Assembly (NCBI GenBank): GCA_905215555.1
Contig: CAJMQU010000069.1
Span: forward strand, 1-16,952
Direction: 5' to 3'
DNA from: an uncultured bacterium
GTDB lineage: Bacteria > Bacteroidota > Bacteroidia > Bacteroidales > Bacteroidaceae
DNA: 16,952 bases
Shown: one piece after another, positions 6,213-12,407 of the stretch
Position numbering within the stretch: position 1 is the first letter of the stretch
How the letters are laid out: the number at the start of each line of letters is the position of its first letter
Made by a program: the position numbers and the translations under genes
The notes under the pieces: generated by a model
The model's database searches: none
What the model saw: the letters and a program-made list of their open reading frames with translations, nothing else
Told to the model about the DNA's origin: nothing

Positions 6213-6923
6213 TTATTTTGAGCCATATTTCTCTTCAATAGTTCGTATCATCTTATCAATCTTTTGCCCCACACGTTTTCTATAATCGGGAGTAAAATAC
6301 TTCTGGGGGATTCTCAGAAAGTTTCTCAGTTTCTTATCCGAAACATATATTTCCCATGCTTCCCAGCCTCCTTCATTTACCGTGCTTATTTGTTCATCAG
6401 TCAGTGACAAATAAAAAGGACGAAACGCCTCCTCCTTCATATCATAATACCCATTCATAGTCAGTTTACATCCTTCTAATGTCTCATATATCTCAGTCAG
6501 CGACAGCAAAAGCTCCTTATCAGATATTTTCTGCATCAGCATAGAGCTTTTAAGTATATCCAGCGCATTCTGGGTATAAGAATAGCTGCGGATGTGCCCT
6601 AAAATGAAGCGGAATTGTTTCAAGGAATCTTCCGGTATTGAGCGGATATCCATATCATGTTCCACCAACAAAGCAGAAAGACGTTCATCTTCACTGAACT
6701 CGGACATAATCTCTTCAAAGTTCTTCCGATTACTTTTCAGTTCATCCCCAATCAGCAACATAGTAGATTTAATATCCGCCTGTTCCGAACATCTAGTGAC
6801 CAGCTCGCTGCCAACGAAAGTTATCAGCACACCAATTACAACAATGGAAGTTTGCCGTACATACTCGCCCGGCTTCCATTTTTTGATAGTAGTTTTTATT
6901 TTATTCCAGTCTATCTTTGCCAT
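6213..6923 (-). CDS. Single-TM protein, paralogue A of a tandem pair (DUF6090-like layout)
   Basis: This is an inner-membrane protein of unknown function, homologous to its downstream neighbour. The frame is open up to an ATG at 6959, but I place the start at 6923 (236 residues) for three reasons: MAKIDWNKIKTTIKKW then aligns with the N-terminus of the paralogue; AGGAAAG precedes it closely; and the first codons of the longer version lie inside the nadC terminator hairpin. The TM helix (TSIVVIGVLITFVGSELV) is at about 25-42, after an amphipathic basic segment. The rest is helical and charged (ELKSNRKNFEEI, ALDILKSSMLMQKISDKELL) and should be periplasmic. It is divergent enough from its partner to suggest an old duplication or two subunits that work together. 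The sigma/Dma operon lies directly downstream on the same strand. Confidence 0.6.
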   Translation of the reverse strand: MAKIDWNKIKTTIKKWKPGEYVRQTSIVVIGVLITFVGSELVTRCSEQADIKSTMLLIGDELKSNRKNFEEIMSEFSEDERLSALLVEHDMDIRSIPEDSLKQFRFILGHIRSYSYTQNALDILKSSMLMQKISDKELLLSLTEIYETLEGCKLTMNGYYDMKEEAFRPFYLSLTDEQISTVNEGGWEAWEIYVSDKKLRNFLRIPQKYFTPDYRKRVGQKIDKMIRTIEEKYGSK

Positions 6924-6939
6924 ACTTTCCTGGTACATT

Positions 6940-6996
6940 TTAAGAAGAAAGCTTCTCATAAAGATTGCAATATGATGGCAAACTTATGAGAAGCTT
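6940..6996 (-). terminator. Intrinsic terminator of nadC
   Basis: A perfect 13-bp inverted repeat, AAGCTTCTCATAA (6949-6961) with TTATGAGAAGCTT (6984-6996) and a 22-base loop, lies 34 bases after the nadC stop. On the minus strand it is followed by TCTTCTT, so it reads as a terminator. It overlaps the 5' end of the longer version of paralogue A and is one argument for the shorter start. Confidence 0.75.
6979..6986 (-). promoter_or_regulatory. Candidate -7 box for the TM paralogue pair
   Basis: The minus strand reads TAAGTTTG (6986-6979), a perfect match to the Bacteroides -7 consensus TAnnTTTG. It partly overlaps the 5' arm of the nadC terminator and lies about 56 bases upstream of the ATG at 6923. 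No TTG or TTTG is found at the expected -33 distance, so the promoter is only a candidate. Confidence 0.4.
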
Positions 6997-7030
6997 CCTG
7001 CTATTCTTTAAATACGGCTTTCTGCCTTTG

Positions 7031-7879
7031 TCAACATGCTTTAAAGCTCATATCCAATCCTTTCACGGAGTGAGTCAGAGCGCCGACTGAGATAAAGTCT
7101 ACGCCACATTCGGCATAGTCGCGCAGCGTATCGAACGTGATGCCGCCGGAAGACTCGGTTTCGTAACGGCCTGCTACCATATCCACAGCTTTCTTCGTCA
7201 TTTCGGGCGTGAAGTTGTCGAACATGATCCGGTCTACACCACCGAGGTCGAGCACCTGCTGCAATTCATCGAAGTTACGTACTTCAATCTCTATTTTAAG
7301 GTCTTTGCCTTTCTCTTTGCAGTATTCCTTGGCACGGTTGATGGCTTTATCAATGCCTCCGGCAAAGTCCACATGATTGTCTTTCAACAAGATCATATCG
7401 AAAAGACCGATACGATGGTTTACACCGCCGCCAATCTTCACTGCCATTTTCTCAAGGATACGCATGCCCGGAGTAGTCTTACGGGTATCGAGCACACGTG
7501 TATTCGTACCTTTCAGTCTCTCGGCATATCGGTGTGTCATGGTGGCAATTCCGCTCATACGCTGCATGATGTTCAGCATCAGGCGCTCCGTCTGCAACAG
7601 AGACTGCACTTTGCCCTCCACCACCATAGCCACATCGCCCGGCTTCACTTCCGCCCCATCATTGATGAACACCTCTACTTTCATAGTCGGGTCGAAACGG
7701 TGGAAAACTTCCTTGGCTACTTCGATACCGGCCAATATGCCCGGTTCCTTAATCAAAAGTTTGGACTTACCCATCGCCGTAGCGGGGATACACGAAAGGG
7801 TGGTATGGTCACCATCGCCTATGTCTTCGGCAAAGGCAAGGTCTATCAGCCTGTCAATCAATTCTTCTTCCTTATTCAT
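7031..7879 (-). CDS. nadC: Quinolinate phosphoribosyltransferase (nicotinate-nucleotide diphosphorylase, carboxylating)
   Basis: This cytoplasmic enzyme joins quinolinate with PRPP to form nicotinate mononucleotide, CO2 and pyrophosphate in de novo NAD synthesis. The 282 residues match the full length of type II PRTases. Visible motifs are EDIGDGDHTT (18-27), TERLMLNIMQRMSGIAT (97-113), DTRKTTPGMR with the substrate-binding Arg/Lys (131-140), GGVNHRIGLFDMILLKDNH (151-169), IEIEVRNFDE (about 196-205), RIMFDNFTPE, and SSGGI and ISVGALTHS near the end. The ATG overlaps the last 8 bases of the upstream DUF4783-like gene, so the two form an operon with translational coupling. A strong hairpin terminator follows the stop. 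Confidence 0.97.
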   Translation of the reverse strand: MNKEEELIDRLIDLAFAEDIGDGDHTTLSCIPATAMGKSKLLIKEPGILAGIEVAKEVFHRFDPTMKVEVFINDGAEVKPGDVAMVVEGKVQSLLQTERLMLNIMQRMSGIATMTHRYAERLKGTNTRVLDTRKTTPGMRILEKMAVKIGGGVNHRIGLFDMILLKDNHVDFAGGIDKAINRAKEYCKEKGKDLKIEIEVRNFDELQQVLDLGGVDRIMFDNFTPEMTKKAVDMVAGRYETESSGGITFDTLRDYAECGVDFISVGALTHSVKGLDMSFKAC

Positions 7880-8264
7880 TTGTCTTATCTATTCTTATTT
7901 GATGTATGACATATTTATTCTGTACCTTTCTAAAGAAACAATTCACCCGAAAGTTTCCGTTCTTAGTCGCCAAAGTACCGATGACGAAACTCGACTCATC
8001 GCGCTTTCCTTGGTGGTTCACATCAAAACTGCTGACTTTGTTCTCAGCAAAGAAAGTGGCCATAGCTCCTTCCGCCGTTTGCTTGTCAGCGTTGGTCGTG
8101 CGATTTTGGATAATCAAATCCACTTTATCACCCAGATACCTGTTTAGTTCCTGAGAGTTCCCTTTCTTGAAGGCCACAATCACCCCCACAGGCACATCCT
8201 GCGCAAAGAGCGAAGACATCCACATGAAGAGACAGGTCAACAACAAAACTACTCGTTTTTTCAT
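7872..8264 (-). CDS. Secreted NTF2-like protein, DUF4783 family
   Basis: This small exported protein has no known activity. With the start at 8264 it has 130 residues: a signal peptide of about 21 residues (MKKR, then VVLLLTCLFMWMSSLFA, cut before QDV) and one NTF2-like domain. Landmarks are VAFKKGNSQELNRYLGDKVDLII early and, at the end, FRVNCFFRKVQNKYVIHQIRID, typical of DUF4783 by memory. The frame is open to an ATG at 8318, but that would place extra residues ahead of the signal peptide and put the promoter -7 box inside the coding sequence, so I reject it. The same arrangement (DUF4783 gene before nadC, divergent from rlmH) is, as I recall, common in Bacteroides. Confidence 0.8.
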   Translation of the reverse strand: MKKRVVLLLTCLFMWMSSLFAQDVPVGVIVAFKKGNSQELNRYLGDKVDLIIQNRTTNADKQTAEGAMATFFAENKVSSFDVNHQGKRDESSFVIGTLATKNGNFRVNCFFRKVQNKYVIHQIRIDKTNE

Positions 8265-8286
8265 AATCACAAGTATTAATGATACG

Positions 8287-8319
8287 CAAAGGTAAGCATT
8301 TATTGTAAAATACAACAAA
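8287..8319 (-). promoter_or_regulatory. Promoter of the DUF4783-nadC operon
   Basis: The minus strand has TACCTTTG (8294-8287), a perfect TAnnTTTG box, with TTTG (8319-8316) 21 bases upstream. Both element and spacing fit the Bacteroides housekeeping promoter. Transcription would begin near 8281, leaving a leader of about 17 bases before the ATG at 8264. Confidence 0.75.
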
Positions 8320-8334
8320 AAAGCGCTAAATTTG
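8302..8334 (+). promoter_or_regulatory. Promoter of rlmH
   Basis: The plus strand has TAAATTTG (8327-8334), a perfect -7 box, with ATTG (8302-8305) 21 bases upstream. Transcription would begin near 8341, about 18 bases before the rlmH ATG. It interleaves with the divergent promoter of the DUF4783-nadC operon: the -33 elements cross over, so the two polymerases would compete. Confidence 0.75.
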
Positions 8335-8358
8335 TGCGCGAATCATAACTAAAGCAGC

Positions 8359-8832
8359 ATGAAAACAACCTTACTCGTCGTAGGAAGAACAGTAGAACAG
8401 CACTTTATCACCGCCATTAACGACTATGTGCAGCGCACTAAACGCTATCTGACATTCGAAATGGAAGTCATCCCAGAATTGAAGAATACCAAAAGTCTTT
8501 CAATGGAAGTGCAGAAAGAAAAAGAAGGAGAATTGATATGCAAGGCGTTCCAGCCGGGCGACGTCATCGTATTGCTGGACGAGGGAGGAAAAGAAATGCG
8601 CTCCATAGAGTTCGCAGACTATATGAAGCGCAAAATGAATACCGTAAACAAACGGCTTGTATTCGTTATCGGAGGACCGTATGGTTTCTCACAGAAAGTA
8701 TATCAGGCGGCACACGAGAAGATGTCTCTCTCCAAAATGACTTTTTCACACCAGATGGTGCGGCTTATCTTCGTGGAGCAGTTATACCGGGCAATGAATA
8801 TACTTAACGGTGGTCCCTATCACCACGAATAA
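8359..8832 (+). CDS. rlmH: 23S rRNA pseudouridine(1915)-N3 methyltransferase RlmH
   Basis: This SPOUT-fold, SAM-dependent methyltransferase modifies pseudouridine 1915 in helix 69 of 23S rRNA on the assembled 70S ribosome. The 157 residues match the usual length. Motifs seen are VIVLLDEGGKEMRSIEFA (69-86), the knot's SAM-binding loop VFVIGGPYGFS (101-111), and the C-terminal block LSKMTFSHQMVRLIFVEQLYRA (124-145), followed by the conserved end GGPYHHE. The ATG at 8359 has AAAGCAG ahead of it and a good promoter 25 bases upstream. The gene ends 7 bp from the convergent fkp gene. Confidence 0.97.
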   Translation: MKTTLLVVGRTVEQHFITAINDYVQRTKRYLTFEMEVIPELKNTKSLSMEVQKEKEGELICKAFQPGDVIVLLDEGGKEMRSIEFADYMKRKMNTVNKRLVFVIGGPYGFSQKVYQAAHEKMSLSKMTFSHQMVRLIFVEQLYRAMNILNGGPYHHE

Positions 8833-8839
8833 TGCTGTC

Positions 8840-11695
8840 TCAGGATCTCGAAACCTGGAATCCGGTTCTCGAAAGTGACATTTCCACAAACCGTGCCCGC
8901 GGATTTTGCACATCTTGCGTCAGTATCTCGCGGATACGCAATGCCGCTTGCGGATCTTTCGCCACCATATATAAATAACCACCTCCACCGGCACCCGGCA
9001 ATTTATATCCCAGCGTATAATCCTTGATACGGTCGATAATCGCTTCCACTGCCGGAGGGTTCGTGCCACAATCCAAGGCCTTGTTCTGCGTCCAGGTTTT
9101 ACCGATCAGTGCGCCGTAAGTTTCGAAATCATTCCGCTGGATAGCTTCCGCCATATCCAAGGCATGCGCCTTCATATCTTCCAGTATGCCCAAGTGAGCA
9201 GACGAATTTAGGAACATGGAACGTACTATTTCTGCCAGAATTCCCTTGGCCGTACGTGTGATGCCGGTATAATATAGTAAATGGCAATCGCGATATTCGG
9301 GATGCGTGAAGAGATGTTCGGGCAACCAACGTATCAACGGATTCTGCACAAAGCCCGGCTCTGTCTGCAATAGTTTGATACCTTGCAGCACACCGCCATA
9401 CTGGTCTTGCCAACCACCGCCTGTCGTCAACAGTTGCTCCAAGGCAAGGGTACGGCGACATATTTCATTCTTATCCCACATCAGACCGCAGAAATCGCTC
9501 AAAGAACCTAATACGGTAGAGGCCAGTATCGAACTGGTCCCCAAACCCGAACCTGCGGGAATAGCGGATAATAAGGTTATTTCTATACCTGTGCCAAATG
9601 CCTGTAACTGCTTTTCCAAAGAGGGATAAAACACTTCCGAAAATACCGGTCCAAAACCTGCCAACGTCAACGCGGCTTTGGGAATAGAGAAAGGAGAACC
9701 AATCTTGCAGTAGTCCTGCAATTCACCAAAATCATTTACCACTTCCATCGCTCCCATATCAATGGAGCGCAACACGATGTGGAAGTCCTTGCAAGGCTTC
9801 ACGTAAACCTGTAAGGGAGGCTGGCCATTCAGTTCTATTGCCAGATTCACCACGTTTCCTCCGGCAAAAAGAGAATATGGCGGAGTATCCGTCCAGCCAC
9901 CGGCAGCATCTATACGCACAGGACTACGTCCCCATACTATCTGATCACTAAATACATTCAAGTGCGGCTGGCTTTTCCGTTCATACAAATCCGTCAGTAA
10001 TCCTTCACGCAGCAAACCGAAAGCTTCTTTTTCATCATCCCGGAAATCAGTTCCATCCAGTTTATCAATCTGCGCCCGGAGCATACGATTATGAATACGT
10101 TGCATCTGAGGAGCATCAGTCGGCAACACATCCGGCTTCTTCAATTCCAAGCGATGAAAGTCTTCCGCAACATCAGCTAAATCCAACTGATAGAACACGC
10201 TTTTCTCATAATTGCGTGCCAGCAGTTCCCAGTTATCTTTCCGGAAGTTTTCACGCTGCGCATACAGTTGGCGCAAATCGGCCTGTGCAGAAATCTCATC
10301 AGCGGAGAGGCGTTGACTGTTCAGCCAGATTTCCTTACCTTCCGTCAACTCCGGTTCCGAAACCATCCAACGGAGCACCTTCCCCATCCGTCCGACATCT
10401 GCCACAACAGGAAAAATTCCTGCAGCCTGCAAGTCATCTTTCCTTCCGAGCGCATCATCTGCCGTCAAGCCACGCTCTCTCAGCCATGCCGGGAAAGGCA
10501 TCCCCAGAAACAATGTCTTTTCGTCCCGGATGTCTCCTTTGAATACATCGTCAAAACCATACGGACGAACCGCCCGGCTTTTTTCTCCGAGAGGGACAAT
10601 GTCTACACATACTCCGTCGGGGAGGGTCAGCGTCCAGTTGTTTTCCGGCACTCCTGTGATGATTTGCCGAGAACCAATAGTCCACGATGGTCCAATAAAA
10701 CTATTTTCTACCCAAAGGCTATCATTCTTTGAAGAAAGGGATATGCACACTTCTGCATTCTGCACAAATATTGCAGGATTCGGTTTCACTTTACGATGCA
10801 TTATCTGACGCTGGTCATATACTTTATTCTGCAACGTAACGGTGGAAGAAAGCAATTCACGGCTTGTACCGTAATGGTAAAATTCTCCTCCCGGCAATGG
10901 TAATATAGCTACAGACAGCTTGTTCAGTTCTTCATCATCAATACGCGGATGATTTCCCAGTGATAAACCGAAATCCGAATATAAGTCGTAATACTTCAAA
11001 TCTGAATATGGAATGTTCTTATCTGAAGCGCCTCCTTCTTTTTGTGAACGATTCATCAGCAAGTCCACTGCCCGGTCGCTTAACAGCCAGATACCTATGT
11101 CCATCAGGAACAGATGAGTCTTGGAAAGATTCTCCAATTCCTGCAATGACGGTTTCTGCAACATAAAGTCCAGGGCTTCGGGTTGCTTACGGTCTGAAAC
11201 GAATACACCGTGATGTGTAGCCAAGATAGGATCTACCCACAACCCATAACATACGACATCCGCGTCCGGTATTTCCTGCAAAGGTCTCTCTGCACGGATA
11301 TACACATCGCCGCTGGCAATCAACGTACGCAATTTTTCTGGTGTCCGTTCCATTATCTTTTCATAGAGCGGAAGTTGCAGAGACAGCAGATTCTGCCCCA
11401 GTTTCTGCCCGCGCGCCCAACGAAATACTGGTATCGGTGTGAGCACCTTTCCCGAAGGGGCATACCCCGGCAAACGACGGCTTTGTCCGCCTGCATGCAG
11501 CAGGATTCGTTTCTCGGTTGAATGTTCTATCTTTTGATTTCTATACCATTCCCGCAGGAGCCAGGTTGTTCCCCCGCCCGACCCTAGTTTCATACCTACG
11601 GGATCAGACGTACAAAACCATTCCGTACGGTCTACATTTTCCAGTTCATAGAATGCCGACACAAGGTTAGGCGGCAAGGATAATAATTTTTGCAT
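8840..11695 (-). CDS. fkp: Bifunctional L-fucokinase/L-fucose-1-phosphate guanylyltransferase
   Basis: This cytoplasmic enzyme phosphorylates L-fucose with ATP and joins the product to GTP to give GDP-L-fucose, the donor for fucosylated capsule and glycoproteins in Bacteroides. With the ATG at 11695 the product has 951 residues, close to the 949 of B. fragilis Fkp. The N-terminal pyrophosphorylase half has LHAGGQSRRLPGYAPSGK (about 66-83) and GDVYIR, THHGVFVSD and GGEFYHYGTS. The C-terminal GHMP kinase half begins with WGRSPVRIDAAGGWTDTPPY, has the ATP loop IPAGSGLGTSS (712-722), TTGGGWQDQYGG, and KLPGAGGGGY (898-907). An in-frame TTG lies two codons upstream (11701), but B. fragilis Fkp also begins MQKLLSLP, so the ATG is preferred. 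No strong promoter is visible. Nothing suggests truncation. Confidence 0.97.
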   Translation of the reverse strand: MQKLLSLPPNLVSAFYELENVDRTEWFCTSDPVGMKLGSGGGTTWLLREWYRNQKIEHSTEKRILLHAGGQSRRLPGYAPSGKVLTPIPVFRWARGQKLGQNLLSLQLPLYEKIMERTPEKLRTLIASGDVYIRAERPLQEIPDADVVCYGLWVDPILATHHGVFVSDRKQPEALDFMLQKPSLQELENLSKTHLFLMDIGIWLLSDRAVDLLMNRSQKEGGASDKNIPYSDLKYYDLYSDFGLSLGNHPRIDDEELNKLSVAILPLPGGEFYHYGTSRELLSSTVTLQNKVYDQRQIMHRKVKPNPAIFVQNAEVCISLSSKNDSLWVENSFIGPSWTIGSRQIITGVPENNWTLTLPDGVCVDIVPLGEKSRAVRPYGFDDVFKGDIRDEKTLFLGMPFPAWLRERGLTADDALGRKDDLQAAGIFPVVADVGRMGKVLRWMVSEPELTEGKEIWLNSQRLSADEISAQADLRQLYAQRENFRKDNWELLARNYEKSVFYQLDLADVAEDFHRLELKKPDVLPTDAPQMQRIHNRMLRAQIDKLDGTDFRDDEKEAFGLLREGLLTDLYERKSQPHLNVFSDQIVWGRSPVRIDAAGGWTDTPPYSLFAGGNVVNLAIELNGQPPLQVYVKPCKDFHIVLRSIDMGAMEVVNDFGELQDYCKIGSPFSIPKAALTLAGFGPVFSEVFYPSLEKQLQAFGTGIEITLLSAIPAGSGLGTSSILASTVLGSLSDFCGLMWDKNEICRRTLALEQLLTTGGGWQDQYGGVLQGIKLLQTEPGFVQNPLIRWLPEHLFTHPEYRDCHLLYYTGITRTAKGILAEIVRSMFLNSSAHLGILEDMKAHALDMAEAIQRNDFETYGALIGKTWTQNKALDCGTNPPAVEAIIDRIKDYTLGYKLPGAGGGGYLYMVAKDPQAALRIREILTQDVQNPRARFVEMSLSRTGFQVSRS

Positions 11696-12005
11696 GTCCA
11701 ATTGCTGTATTGCTTAATATATTAGTTGCAAATTAAAACAATCTTAAGCAAAATCCACGAAAAATATTAATTATTTTGACGGTAAAGTTGGAAATAACTC
11801 CGCATAAAGAGAATGGTACACATGTTTATGATGGGACAAGCAACGTTCGGAAGAGCCGAAAATTAAAAAGCCCCTTCTGATAACCAAAGCAACATAACCA
11901 TAAAAAAAGTACACGAAGTATCTACTTTAACACAGGGTGAAAGTAAACTTCCTGCTGACAGAAAGTATAAGAGTCTGCCAACAGGAAGTGGGTTCCTTGG
12001 ATTTT
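11696..12005. other. 310-bp intergenic region upstream of fkp
   Basis: This gap holds the fkp promoter region (right to left) and the terminator of the marR operon. Near fkp there is an inverted repeat TTGCTTAA (11710-11717)/TTAAGCAA (11744-11751) and a near -7 box TTAATTTG (11736-11729, minus) with no good -33 partner. A small hairpin TTCGG-AAGAG-CCGAA lies at 11846-11860. I see no gene. Confidence 0.55.
11947..11989 (-). terminator. Terminator of the reductase-marR operon
   Basis: ACTTCCTG (11947-11954) pairs perfectly with CAGGAAGT (11982-11989), and the stem extends inward (CTGACAGA with TCTGCCAA, two imperfect positions). It lies 17 bases after the marR stop. On the minus strand it is followed by TTACTTT, a moderate T-tract. 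Confidence 0.75.
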
Positions 12006-12368
12006 TCATTTTTCCAACATGGATATGACCTGATGCAACAATGCAGGCATTTCATGGGTACTACCCTTTATTGCATTAATCTGTTCTTTTCCTTCTGCCG
12101 TTAAGGAGAAATGCATCTGACGCTTATCTATTTTGCCTACAACACGAGTTATCAGTTTCTTCTCTTCTACTGAGCGAATCAGTTTAGAAGTGTTGGAATG
12201 AGTAAGCCCCAACTCTTCCGCTATTTCGCCAGAAGTAAGTCTGGGATGATCCAGAAGTGCACAGAGCAACATTCCTTCATTCAGCGAAAGATTGTATTGC
12301 TGTATGAACTGGGTTTCAAACTCGGCTATCGCTCGATAGACATCACGTATCTTACATAAGTCTTCCAT
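12006..12368 (-). CDS. MarR-family winged-helix transcriptional regulator
   Basis: This small DNA-binding regulator of 120 residues acts as a dimer. The N-terminal dimerisation helix (IRDVYRAIAEFETQFIQQYNLSLNEGMLL) is followed by the winged helix: LTSGEIAEELGLTHSNTSKLIRSVEEKKLI is the helix-turn-helix, and the wing is RVVGKIDKRQMHFSLTAEGKEQI with the family's D-(K/R)-R motif. The C-terminal helix is shorter than in long MarR members. It lies 39 bp downstream of the sulfur/CoA reductase gene and is probably co-transcribed, so autoregulation of that operon in response to thiol or sulfane stress is a reasonable inference. No conserved Cys is visible in the protein beyond C5 and C36, so a redox switch is not evident. 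Confidence 0.9.
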   Translation of the reverse strand: MEDLCKIRDVYRAIAEFETQFIQQYNLSLNEGMLLCALLDHPRLTSGEIAEELGLTHSNTSKLIRSVEEKKLITRVVGKIDKRQMHFSLTAEGKEQINAIKGSTHEMPALLHQVISMLEK

Positions 12369-12407
12369 ATATTGTTATTTCTTTCGTTATCGTTAATAAA
12401 CAAATAA

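Noticed and set aside
7377..8147. Plus-strand open frame of 256 codons opposite nadC and the DUF4783 gene
   Set aside because: It mirrors nadC, a full-length recognisable enzyme, shows no domain of its own, and crosses from one minus-strand gene into the next.
8265..8318. Longer N-terminus of the DUF4783 protein (ATG at 8318)
   Set aside because: It would put a perfect promoter -7 box inside the coding region and place 18 residues before a complete signal peptide.
11696..11701. TTG start two codons upstream of the fkp ATG
   Set aside because: Fkp of B. fragilis begins MQKLLSLP, which corresponds to the ATG at 11695.
11710..11751. TTGCTTAA/TTAAGCAA inverted repeat as the fkp operator
   Set aside because: The arms are short and AT-rich, and no regulator gene or second copy supports it; kept only as a note in the intergenic entry.
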